Positions 49,919 to 57,282 of a DNA stretch of 64,000 bases are shown piece after piece. The position numbers were made by a program, and so were the translations under genes. Source of the stretch: Euryarchaeota archaeon RBG_13_57_23 (lineage in GTDB: Archaea > Thermoplasmatota > Thermoplasmata > UBA10834); assembly GCA_001800675.1 (NCBI GenBank), contig MGVW01000005.1:19762-83761 (forward strand), in the 5' to 3' direction. How positions within the stretch are numbered: position 1 is the first letter of the stretch; each line of letters starts with the position of its first letter. The notes below the pieces were generated by a model. It did no database searches. It was not told where the DNA came from and worked only from the letters and a program-made list of their open reading frames with translations.

Positions 49919-50401
49919 TCATCTCTTGTATCCGATCATTCGCAGGAACTTCTTCCTGTCGTCAGCGTCCTTCTCCGTCTCGACGCCCTTCGGCCGCTCC
50001 CCGTCAATCACTCCCAAGACGCCTCTTCCGCGTTCGTTCTCGGCGACGATGACATCGACAGGGTTCGCGGTAGCGCAAAAGATGGAACAGACTTCCTGCA
50101 AATCCTTGATCCTGTTGAGCACATTGATAGGATAGGCGTTCTCGATCACGACGATGAAAGTGTGACCCGAGCCGATCCTCCCCGCGTTATCGGCTGCCAC
50201 TTTCTTGAGGCGGTCGTCGTTACCATCAACTCGTATCAGACACGGTCCAGACGCCTCGCAGAATGCCAGCCCGAACTTGGCTCCGGGAACAGTGCTCACA
50301 ATTGCCTCGTAGAGGTCCTCTGCAGTCTTGATGAAGTGAGTCTGGCCGATGATCACGTTCGCGTTCTCCGGGATTTCGACCCTCACCGATTTTATATCCA
50401 T
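49919..50401 (-). CDS. Adenosine-specific kinase-like protein (DUF355)
   Basis: Small conserved archaeal protein, 160 residues from the ATG at 50401. The sequence MDIKSVRVEIPENANVIIGQTHFIKTAEDLYEAIVS...KFGLAFCEASGPCLIRVDGND...GHTFIVVIENAYPINVLNRIKDLQEVCSIFCATANPVDVIVAENERGRGVLGVIDG is the hallmark of the PAE2307-like family, whose crystal structures led to the annotation adenosine-specific kinase. The biochemical role is thinly supported. Start: GGGGGTAG ribosome site just before ATG 50401 and a TATA-like ACTTATTT about 44 bases upstream; a longer in-frame start is unlikely. Confidence 0.82.
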   Translation of the reverse strand: MDIKSVRVEIPENANVIIGQTHFIKTAEDLYEAIVSTVPGAKFGLAFCEASGPCLIRVDGNDDRLKKVAADNAGRIGSGHTFIVVIENAYPINVLNRIKDLQEVCSIFCATANPVDVIVAENERGRGVLGVIDGERPKGVETEKDADDRKKFLRMIGYKR

Positions 50402-50521
50402 CTCTACCCCCACGTCTCCGCAACGACAATCGCGTGGAAATAAGTTTCTCCGGATGCCAGTCGTAGCCTCAGACTGTGTTGGAAAAACGCCGTTATCGAA
50501 AATCGAAATCAAAACGATTAA

Positions 50522-50529
50522 CTATATAT
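50522..50529 (+). promoter_or_regulatory. TATA box of the zinc-ribbon/coiled-coil gene
   Basis: CTATATAT (inside TTAACTATATAT), giving a transcript start near 50552; an AAGGAGG ribosome site (50561-50567) precedes the TTG start at 50578. Confidence 0.6.
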
Positions 50530-50577
50530 CCAGGCATACCGTAAACTGCATCTGAAATCCGAAGGAGGCCCCTCTAG

Positions 50578-52254
50578 TTGTCAGACTCCAGCGGGGACAA
50601 GCTCTGCCCGATATGCGATTCCCCCCTACAACCCGGTTCGAAGAAATGTGGTTTCTGTGGGACCGACCTCTCGATCTTCGATATCGAGACTGAAACAGGC
50701 AGATCCACATCGGAACCAGCACCCTCTCAACCCAAGGCATCACTAGAGAACAAGATCGAGGAGATACTCAGGCCTAGACCCGTAGAAGTGACCACTACAC
50801 CACCTCCTGCGCCGTCTCCGCCTGCTGTGAAGAGGGCCGAGCCTCCTAAGCCAGAACCGCCGAGGCCGGAACCACGGAAGGAGGGGCGAACCATCTCCGA
50901 GGTCGTGGAGTCGAAGAGGCTTCCGGAGCCACCGAAACCAGCTCCTCCAGTCGTTGCTGAAGAACCTAAGGAGTACTTCGAGTGCCCACAATGCGGCTCG
51001 GCGGTGGAGAACACCGCTTCTTCCTGTCCCAAGTGTGGAGTGTTGTTCACAGAAGAGGGCGCCGATTCATTCGAGTGCCCCGCTTGCAGTACTCTTGTCC
51101 CCCTCGATGCCAAGACGTGTCCAGGATGCGGTGCGGTTTTCGTTGAGGAAGAGGAAGCAGCCGCTGCACCGCCTCCGGCAACTCAGAAGCCTCCGGAGAA
51201 ACCCGTCGCGGAGGTTAGAATCCCTCCCGCGAAGGCCGAGACAAAGGCAGCAGTGAAGGAGGAAGAGGAGGCTGCCGAAAAAGGCAAAGGCTTCATGGGA
51301 TTGTTCAAACGCAAGAAGGAACCAGAGCCGACACCTCCCCATGCGAAGCCCGCCCCGTCACCTGCCGCTCCAGCTCCGAAAGCTCCCGCTCCTGCCGGGA
51401 GACCGGCGGAAGCACAAGTCGTCAGAGAGGTCGCTCCCGCACCTGCCCCCAGGCCGTCGGTGAGGCCGGCTGCTGCTGAAGCACCCGGTGGGAGGGATAA
51501 GGGCAAGGACCTCGCGAGGATGGTGGCCGAGATGAAGCCTCTTCTCGCCGTTGCTAGGGAGAAGGATGTCGACATCGGCGAGAGCAAGCTGTTGATCGAC
51601 GAAGCTGCGGTTGCGGGAAGAGAGCGTCAGCTTGACAAGGCGATCGAGCTCGTGGACAAATCCAGGTTGGTGCTGATGGGTAAGATCGACGCGCAACTCG
51701 GACAGCTGGTCCTTCAGCTTAACGAGGAGACGAAAGCTGCGAGGGAGTTCGGCGGAGACATATCGCGCGCCACAACCTACATGCAGGAGCTCGCAAGAGC
51801 GCGCTCCAGTGGCGATGTGGAGGCGGCGTACATCTATGTTGACAAAGTGCAGAAGGAGCTCCTGCCGATAACCGGGCGCTACAACGAGTCGAAGAAGAAG
51901 ATCTCCAGCTTGAAGCAATTCATCGCCAACTGCGAGGTGTTCATCGTCGATACCAAAGATGCCAGGAAGCTGCTGGTTGATTCCGCGAAGGCGTTCGACC
52001 AGAAGGATTTCGATAAGGTCGACACCCTCACCAAGCAGGCAAACGACAGTCTGAACAAGGCGATCCCTCTGAGGATGAATGACGAGATGAAGAAGGCCAA
52101 GGACGAACTCCTCGACGCCAAAGTTAAGAACGTGAACATCACACCGATGCTGACCGTTCTGAAATCCGCGACGAACCTCATGAAGTCAGGCGATTATCCC
52201 CAGGCTATCAAGGAGATGCGCGAGTTCAAAGAGATGATGAATAAGGTCGCGTGA
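50578..52254 (+). CDS. Zinc-ribbon, Pro-rich, coiled-coil scaffold protein
   Basis: Unknown protein of 558 residues with a TTG start supported by its ribosome site. Three zinc ribbons: residues 10-27 (CPIC...CGFC), about 137-154 (CPQC...CPKC) and about 165-182 (CPAC...CPGC). Between and after them are Pro/Ala/Glu-rich linkers, then a helical C-terminal part (about 320-558) with three similar segments starting near LLAVAREKDVDIGESKLLIDEA, KKISSLKQFIANCEVFIVDTKDARKLLVDSA and AKDELLDAKVKNVNITPMLTVLKSA. Each reads like a helical-hairpin repeat. Convergent with the DnaA-like gene. Likely a scaffold in a multi-protein complex; no catalytic motif is seen. Confidence 0.7.
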   Translation: MSDSSGDKLCPICDSPLQPGSKKCGFCGTDLSIFDIETETGRSTSEPAPSQPKASLENKIEEILRPRPVEVTTTPPPAPSPPAVKRAEPPKPEPPRPEPRKEGRTISEVVESKRLPEPPKPAPPVVAEEPKEYFECPQCGSAVENTASSCPKCGVLFTEEGADSFECPACSTLVPLDAKTCPGCGAVFVEEEEAAAAPPPATQKPPEKPVAEVRIPPAKAETKAAVKEEEEAAEKGKGFMGLFKRKKEPEPTPPHAKPAPSPAAPAPKAPAPAGRPAEAQVVREVAPAPAPRPSVRPAAAEAPGGRDKGKDLARMVAEMKPLLAVAREKDVDIGESKLLIDEAAVAGRERQLDKAIELVDKSRLVLMGKIDAQLGQLVLQLNEETKAAREFGGDISRATTYMQELARARSSGDVEAAYIYVDKVQKELLPITGRYNESKKKISSLKQFIANCEVFIVDTKDARKLLVDSAKAFDQKDFDKVDTLTKQANDSLNKAIPLRMNDEMKKAKDELLDAKVKNVNITPMLTVLKSATNLMKSGDYPQAIKEMREFKEMMNKVA

Positions 52255-52270
52255 TCATCCATTTGTTGCT

Positions 52271-54412
52271 TCAGGTGAGGTTCAGGACCTCCATCTCCCT
52301 TTCTAAGATGGACACTTCCTGCTGCTTCAAGGTCTCCGGGCTCAGGGATATGGCGAAGATGCAATCCGATTCCGAGATCTCGTCGATCAGGCTCCTGAGG
52401 AACCTCAACACAGCCTCGAAGTTGGTGCTGCTGACGAGGTACTGGACCCCGTCAAGGACGATCATCCCCTTGTCGTGATTCGATATGAATTCCTGCATCG
52501 TGTGTATGAGCATCTCCAGAGATGGCGGCACGGTCTTCTCCTGAGAGCTCTCCTTGTCGGTCAGCCACAGGATCTCAGGCGGTTTCTTGAACTCGTCTCG
52601 GATGCGCTTCGGGTTCATGCGCGTTATCACGAGGCCGGCATACCTTTCATCCAACTTCCTGCTCAGGAGGACGTTGCTGTAGAGCGGTCTCTCCTCTTCT
52701 ATGAGGTAGCAGTGGCCCGGGAGTGCCTTGACCTCCTTCATGATCTCCTTTCTGGTCTCCTGGACAGGTGCCAGCGGTTTCAGTATGTCAGATATCAGAT
52801 TGAGGTCGATGTCCAGCTTCATTATGGATGAGAACGCGACGATCTTGGTGATGGTGCTCTCGAGCTCGCGCACGTTCAGAGTCACTCTTTCGGCAATGTA
52901 TTGTATGATCTCGTTGCTGAGCTTCAGATTCTTTTCCTGAGCCTTCACCCTGAGTATCTTCACGCGCGTATCAGCGTCGGGAGGCTGCAGATCCGTTGTG
53001 AGCCCCATCATTATGCGTGATTTGAGACGCTCGCTGAGTCCAGGTATTTGGCCCGGAAGACGGTCGCTCGCGAACACCACCTGCTTCTTGGAGTCGATGA
53101 GGTTCTCGACCACAATCGCCATGTCGAGCTGGGCGGCATCGCTCGCCGTCAGGAACTGCATGTCATCGATCAGCAACAGGTCGTTCTTCTTCAGATCTTC
53201 TCTTATCTTCAGCCTCAGCTGCTCGTCCTGGGCATGGGTGACCGCTTCCACGAATTTGTCCGCAGGGACGTAGGCGACCTTGGAGCGCTGCTTCTCCTTT
53301 GCGTAATGGCCTATGGCTGACAGCAGATGGGTCTTTCCCAGGCCTGAGCCTCCGAATATCAGCAGAGGGTTGTAAGTCTTGCTCGGCGCCTCGGCGACCG
53401 CAGCCGCTGCCGCGGCTGGGAACTTCGAGCCTGGCCCGATTATGAAATTGTCGAACCTCATGTTCTCAGGTAGAGTCTTCATGTACTGGGGCGCGGGGGC
53501 TTTTTCGGCGCTGCAAGTCGGGCAGCTCCCGTCGGCTTCGACCGGGCCTCCGCACCTCGGACATTTCTTCTCAGGCTCGCTCTCGGGAGCCGATTGGTAT
53601 TTCAGGATGAGGTCGTACACGTCGGCGGTCTTCTCCTCGCGTTGTTTCTCCGCCATCTCGTGCTTGATGGACTCCTCGTCGGCCTTCCTCTTCTGTATCT
53701 TTCTCCTGATCTTCTCTTGTAGGAACTCGATGTCGGACTCGATCTCGGCAATCCTTGTGCGGTCGTCCAGCTTCTTCCTAATCTCCTCGATCTCTGACTC
53801 GTGCCCCATCACCGGGAAATTGTTTAGCACGACCTCGAACTGCTTCAGCTTCTGCGCGTCCTGTTCGAACGCGGCGAGTTCCTTCGCGAGGATCGCCGGG
53901 CCAGCCTTGCTGGAAGCCTCCAGCGTGTCCACTTTGAATCCCTTTCGACGCCATAGCTCGATTATCTCTTTCTCCGCGTCAATCTTCGGCTCTTCCTCCT
54001 CTTCGGCTGGCTCCTCGGCCTCGATCTTTGCGACCTTTGTGGGCGCCTCCGCGATTCTAGCATCTGGGAATCTCCTCTCGAACTCCTCGCTCGGGACTCG
54101 GCTGTGGAGTTCTATGTTCGACACTTTGTCCTGCGAGTCCTCGAGGATGAACCTGAGCGATTTCTCCCCCGTGTATATCCTTCTCAGCTCGCGCGGCTTC
54201 GACTTCTCGAATTCGTAGACCGCCATGATGGGCAGTCCCTGCTCCACGACCAGGTAGCCGATGGAGCCCATGATATCCTTCTGAAGGGTCACCTTGACGT
54301 ATCCCGTGAAACTGTATTGCTTTAGGTCAGCGAGAATGGCCTTCAGGGAGTCGGGGCCTCCCTTAGCCGTCCTGACCACAATACCTTCTGGTATGCGCAA
54401 GTCTGTGACCAT
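52271..54412 (-). CDS. DnaA-like AAA+ ATPase fused to a DUF835-type domain
   Basis: Multidomain protein of 713 residues with a bacterial-type initiator ATPase core. Residues 1-110 form an N-terminal sensor-like domain (FTGYVKVTL...GYLVVEQG); 120-270 are acidic linker and coiled coil; 284-300 a zinc ribbon (CPRCGG...CPTC); 316-555 the DnaA domain III: Walker A GGSGLGKT (354-361), Walker B LLLIDDMQFL (412-421), sensor FASDR, the Arg-finger box RLKSRIMMGL (462-471) and DLQPPD, then the lid NVRELESTI. DnaA domain IV, which binds DnaA boxes, is absent; residues 562-713 are instead DUF835-like (CYLIEEERPLYSNVLL..., GMIVLDGVQYLVSSTNFEAVLRFLRSL). The start is ATG 54412. Role unknown: initiation, its regulation or signalling are possible. 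Confidence 0.85.
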   Translation of the reverse strand: MVTDLRIPEGIVVRTAKGGPDSLKAILADLKQYSFTGYVKVTLQKDIMGSIGYLVVEQGLPIMAVYEFEKSKPRELRRIYTGEKSLRFILEDSQDKVSNIELHSRVPSEEFERRFPDARIAEAPTKVAKIEAEEPAEEEEEPKIDAEKEIIELWRRKGFKVDTLEASSKAGPAILAKELAAFEQDAQKLKQFEVVLNNFPVMGHESEIEEIRKKLDDRTRIAEIESDIEFLQEKIRRKIQKRKADEESIKHEMAEKQREEKTADVYDLILKYQSAPESEPEKKCPRCGGPVEADGSCPTCSAEKAPAPQYMKTLPENMRFDNFIIGPGSKFPAAAAAAVAEAPSKTYNPLLIFGGSGLGKTHLLSAIGHYAKEKQRSKVAYVPADKFVEAVTHAQDEQLRLKIREDLKKNDLLLIDDMQFLTASDAAQLDMAIVVENLIDSKKQVVFASDRLPGQIPGLSERLKSRIMMGLTTDLQPPDADTRVKILRVKAQEKNLKLSNEIIQYIAERVTLNVRELESTITKIVAFSSIMKLDIDLNLISDILKPLAPVQETRKEIMKEVKALPGHCYLIEEERPLYSNVLLSRKLDERYAGLVITRMNPKRIRDEFKKPPEILWLTDKESSQEKTVPPSLEMLIHTMQEFISNHDKGMIVLDGVQYLVSSTNFEAVLRFLRSLIDEISESDCIFAISLSPETLKQQEVSILEREMEVLNLT

Positions 54413-54517
54413 TGGGCCGTCCCTTTCATAGATGTTGTCCGAGCCTTAAAAAGCCTAGCGCATGTGAGAGGAGAGCCTGGGCCGGCATATGTGCGGTTCT
54501 CCCCGCTTGTGAGAAGT

Positions 54518-54526
54518 CTTAATTAG
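54518..54526 (+). promoter_or_regulatory. TATA box of tRNA-Thr
   Basis: CTTAATTAG, with the predicted transcript start about five bases before the tRNA. Confidence 0.55.
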
Positions 54527-54553
54527 CAGTATCATCTTCCCAACAACTTGCAT

Positions 54554-54655
54554 GCCACTGTAGCTCAGCGGTTGCGTCTGTGCGTTAGCCGGACGCCGCT
54601 AGAGAGCGGCGGTTTCGTAAACCGCAGGCCGGGGGTTCAATACCCTCCAGTGGCT
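54554..54655 (+). tRNA. tRNA-Thr(CGT) with a 30-base D-loop intron
   Basis: A full cloverleaf is seen: acceptor GCCACTG/CAGTGGC, D stem GCTC/GAGC, anticodon arm GCGGT-TTCGTAA-ACCGC (anticodon CGT at 54616-54618), variable AGGCC, T arm GGGGG-TTCAATA-CCCTC, discriminator T, no encoded CCA. The D-loop is 37 bases because of an insert at 54573-54602. The insert and flanks form an exact bulge-helix-bulge: D stem, then central helix AGCG (54567-54570)/CGCT (54597-54600), 3-base bulges GTT (54571-54573) and AGA (54601-54603), and an inner stem GCGTC/GACGC. Cutting after the second base of each bulge removes 30 bases and leaves a 72-base tRNA with a standard D-loop AGCGGTA. Confidence 0.9.
54573..54602 (+). 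other. tRNA intron in the D-loop
   Basis: Thirty bases between tRNA positions 20 and 21, predicted from the bulge-helix-bulge as cut by archaeal tRNA splicing endonuclease. The internal hairpin has 5-base-pair arms and a 13-base loop. Confidence 0.75.
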
Positions 54656-54689
54656 CCATTCTGGTACTTCTAAGCAATGCTCATATTCT

Positions 54690-55619
54690 ATGGACACAAT
54701 TGTCCCAAGCATGCCTGAGGAGTCTGTGGTGTTCGTCAGCAGCATGAGGTGTCCCTCGTGCGGTCTGGTTTCCTCCGGATATCTCCAAGCGATGGGGGAC
54801 GGAAGAGGAGTCGCGATCTGCCCTAGCTGCGGCACGACGATCACCCAGCACCTCCCGTCACACTATGTGACTCAGATACCGCCGAGCGACTTCAATTCTC
54901 CAGTGCATCCCCATGTTCATACGAGCCACTATCCAGGGCTGTATACAAAGCCTCGGCACGCACCGAGGCTGGACTTCGCAGATCTTCTGAGGGTCGCCTA
55001 TTCTCCGAAATCGGCCTTCACCAATCTCTACCTGTCAACCGATCTTCACAGAGCACTGGCGATTGTGCTAGTGTTCTCGATACTCTCATCGTTCGTGAGC
55101 ATTCTCGTGACCGCGGACATGGGTGAGCTGCTCGGCTACGGCACAGGCGACGCCCTCACATTGGCCTTCCAGGGTTTCGTGAGCTGGATAGTGTCTCTTC
55201 TCGCGTTCCTCATTTTCGGCCTGACATCCGCGCTCGTGGCCAAAGGGGTATTTGGCGGGAGAGGCGAGCGGAGCGCCACGATCACGCTCCTCGGATACAG
55301 CTATCCTGCATACGTGCTGCTCAGCATCGTGGTGATACTGGTCTTCAACCTGGGGTTCAAAGGACTGGATTTCGGCATGATCGACCAGTGGACCGAAAAT
55401 CAGCTCAACCAGGCGTCCGTGGCGGGGATCGTGTTGCTCGTGGTCGCGTTCATCGGGCTGGCCTGGCTTCTCTGGATTAGCAGCTCCGCCGTGAGCGTTG
55501 CCAACGATGTCTCAAAGGGTGAGGGAGCATTGTCCGTGATTCTCGCAGCCATCGCCGCGGGAGTCGTATACATCCTCGTGGGCATGGTCATGCGCCTCCC
55601 CATCGGGCTTTCGTTCTGA
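54690..55619 (+). CDS. Yip1-like membrane protein with N-terminal zinc ribbon
   Basis: Protein of 309 residues. A zinc ribbon lies at 21-48 (CPSC...CPSCG), then a His/Pro-rich linker, then five membrane segments: about 125-143, 160-185, 201-222, 245-266 and 286-305. The membrane part with LRVAYSPKSAFTNLYL before it matches the Yip1 domain pattern. Function in archaea is unknown; in eukaryotes Yip1 proteins act in vesicle traffic. It starts 35 bases after the tRNA on the same strand. The ATG at 54708 is an alternative start. Confidence 0.75.
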   Translation: MDTIVPSMPEESVVFVSSMRCPSCGLVSSGYLQAMGDGRGVAICPSCGTTITQHLPSHYVTQIPPSDFNSPVHPHVHTSHYPGLYTKPRHAPRLDFADLLRVAYSPKSAFTNLYLSTDLHRALAIVLVFSILSSFVSILVTADMGELLGYGTGDALTLAFQGFVSWIVSLLAFLIFGLTSALVAKGVFGGRGERSATITLLGYSYPAYVLLSIVVILVFNLGFKGLDFGMIDQWTENQLNQASVAGIVLLVVAFIGLAWLLWISSSAVSVANDVSKGEGALSVILAAIAAGVVYILVGMVMRLPIGLSF

Positions 55620-55623
55620 GTGG

Positions 55624-56886
55624 TCACTTCAGGAGCTTGTCTACCATCTTCATGGCGCACAGGTCCCCGCACATGGAACAGACCTCGGGACTGTGTGAGA
55701 TCCGTCTCTGGTGGTACTCCTTTGCCCTTTCCGGGTCGACCGAGAGCTCGAACATACGCTGCCAGTCGAACTTCCTCCTCGCCTCGGACATCGATCGGTC
55801 CCAGAGGGCGTCTCTGCCCCTGGCTAGGTCTGCTGCGTGCGCGGCTATCCTGGAGGCAACCACTCCCTGTCTCACATCCTCGACCGTTGGTAGCGAGAGG
55901 TGTTCGGACGGCGTAACATAGCAGAGGAAGTCCGCTCCGAAGTACGCGGCCAGCGCACCACCGATCGCACCCGTGATGTGGTCGTAGCCTGCACCGACAT
56001 CAATGACAAGAGGACCGAGGACGTAGAACGGTGCGCCGCCGCACACGGCCTTCTCGAGCTTCACGTTCGCTTCTATCTGGTTGAGCGGCACATGACCCGG
56101 CCCTTCTACCATGGCTTGGACTCCCGCCCTCCTGGCCCTGTCCACGAGCTTCCCCAAGACCATGAGCTCGTGCACCTGAGGGACGTCTGTCGCATCGGCC
56201 ACGCACCCCGGCCTCAGTCCGTCGCCCAAGCTCAGCGCGAATCCGTATTCCTCGGCGAGGTCGAGCAGATGGTCGTAGTCCTGGTACAACGGGTTCTCCA
56301 GATCGTTCTCGTGCATCCACGCGACCAACAACGCGCCACCTCTGGAGACGACTCCCGTCACCCTCTTGTGGCGCCTGAGCGAGCCGACGGTCTTCCTCGT
56401 CACGCCGCAGTGGACGGTCATGAAATCCACACCGTCCTTAGCATGCTGTTCGATGGTCTTGAAGAGCGAGTCAGCGGTCATATCCACGTACCCTCGTTTG
56501 CGGGACGTGCCGCAGACCGTCTCGTATATCGGGACTGTGCCAACCGGGACCTCAGACGCTCGAATGATCTTCTTCCTCATCTCGCGTATGTTGCCGCCAG
56601 TGCTGAGATCCATCACGGCATCAGCACCGTACTTCACAGCGACTTTGACCTTGCGGAGTTCCTCTGCCACATCTATGAAATCACGCGAGGTCCCAACGTT
56701 AGCGTTGATCTTGACCCTGAGGCCCTCTCCAATGGCGCATGGCTTGGACTTCCTGTGGATCGGGTTCGAAGGAATTACGACTTTTCCGGCTTTCAAGAGC
56801 TTCGCTAGTTTGTCTGGCTCGATTCCTTCTTTCTTCGACAGCCCCTTCGTTTCCGGTGGAACTCGGATTCCGATTCTGCCCTTCAT
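55624..56886 (-). CDS. thiC: Phosphomethylpyrimidine synthase ThiC
   Basis: Radical SAM enzyme that turns aminoimidazole ribonucleotide into HMP phosphate, the pyrimidine half of thiamine. The 420 residues contain NANVGTS, DLSTGGNI, VGTVPIYE, VHCGVTR, SRGGALLVAWM, EGPGHVPLNQI and the C-terminal CSMCGDLC (Cys403, 406, 410), the unusual CxxCxxxxC cluster site of ThiC. Short archaeal-type length. No other thiamine gene lies next to it and no TPP riboswitch is seen; with the TATA box about 35 bases upstream there is no space for one. Convergent with the Yip1-like gene, divergent from gyrB. Confidence 0.96.
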   Translation of the reverse strand: MKGRIGIRVPPETKGLSKKEGIEPDKLAKLLKAGKVVIPSNPIHRKSKPCAIGEGLRVKINANVGTSRDFIDVAEELRKVKVAVKYGADAVMDLSTGGNIREMRKKIIRASEVPVGTVPIYETVCGTSRKRGYVDMTADSLFKTIEQHAKDGVDFMTVHCGVTRKTVGSLRRHKRVTGVVSRGGALLVAWMHENDLENPLYQDYDHLLDLAEEYGFALSLGDGLRPGCVADATDVPQVHELMVLGKLVDRARRAGVQAMVEGPGHVPLNQIEANVKLEKAVCGGAPFYVLGPLVIDVGAGYDHITGAIGGALAAYFGADFLCYVTPSEHLSLPTVEDVRQGVVASRIAAHAADLARGRDALWDRSMSEARRKFDWQRMFELSVDPERAKEYHQRRISHSPEVCSMCGDLCAMKMVDKLLK

Positions 56887-56917
56887 CCAGGTCCGAGTCT
56901 GCTAACGGCCTATTCAC

Positions 56918-56925
56918 TATAAAGG
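56918..56925 (-). promoter_or_regulatory. TATA box of thiC
   Basis: Minus strand CCTTTATA, about 35 bases before the ATG at 56886; leader of about ten bases. Confidence 0.55.
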
Positions 56926-57067
56926 CTTTGATTGGCACGGGAACGATCAGCGTATCCAGACTGCCTAGTGTGCGCGGCGCCTGCACATATCTAGGGGCTG
57001 CAACTGCCCTCAACTTCGTTGGAGGAAGACAGGTAGAAAAAGCGCTGGAAACCCCTCCTCGGCATTT

Positions 57068-57135
57068 GTCGATATTTCATATGGAAATTCGGGCAGTAAA
57101 TCGTCGATATGTTGCAGTGGAAAAACAGGGGGGTT
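57068..57135 (+). repeat. Direct repeats resembling origin recognition boxes
   Basis: Copy 1 at 57068-57093 and copy 2 at 57103-57135 share GTCGATAT, then a near-palindromic core with TGGAAA and a GGG tract at matching spacing. Copy 2 matches the archaeal origin recognition box best. Confidence 0.5.
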
Positions 57136-57167
57136 GCCACGCGAAGCCAGACAGTGTTCTGAAAGCC

Positions 57168-57175
57168 TTTATATA
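57168..57175 (+). promoter_or_regulatory. TATA box of the gyrBA operon
   Basis: TTTATATA, a strong box; transcript start expected near 57198, which rules out an in-frame ATG at 57190 and gives an 85-base leader to the ATG at 57283. Confidence 0.65.
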
Positions 57176-57282
57176 CGCGCATTTCCTTAATGAAAATCAC
57201 ATCGAAAAAAGCGCCGAAAAACGGATGGGATGCGGGTCAGAAAAATCGGTGTATGAGCCTGCCTGATAGGGGTCGAAATTGC

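Larger units (their letters stand above)
56887..57282. other. Intergenic region with origin-box-like repeats before gyrB
   Basis: Non-coding gap between thiC and gyrB. Besides the two promoters it holds two direct repeats 35 bases apart, both GTCGATAT followed by a TGGAAA core and a G tract (57068-57093, 57103-57135). The second contains GTTGCAGTGGAAAAACAGGG, very like the element near orc1 at 11713-11740. A partial third copy, CGCTGGAAACCCC, lies at 57042-57054. Either a second origin, an initiator-binding regulatory site for gyrase, or chance. Confidence 0.5.

Noticed and set aside
52271..54412. Functional DnaA acting at DnaA boxes
   Set aside because: Domain IV is missing and I saw no cluster of TTATNCACA-like boxes in the intergenic regions.
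54554..54655. Pseudo-tRNA or tRNA with long variable arm
   Set aside because: All stems pair perfectly and the extra bases lie in the D-loop with an exact splicing motif, not in the variable arm.
56887..57000. TPP riboswitch before thiC
   Set aside because: The TATA box leaves a leader of only about ten bases and no conserved riboswitch core is seen.
57190..57282. Longer gyrB starting at ATG 57190
   Set aside because: The ATG lies upstream of the predicted transcript start and the extra residues are not conserved in GyrB.
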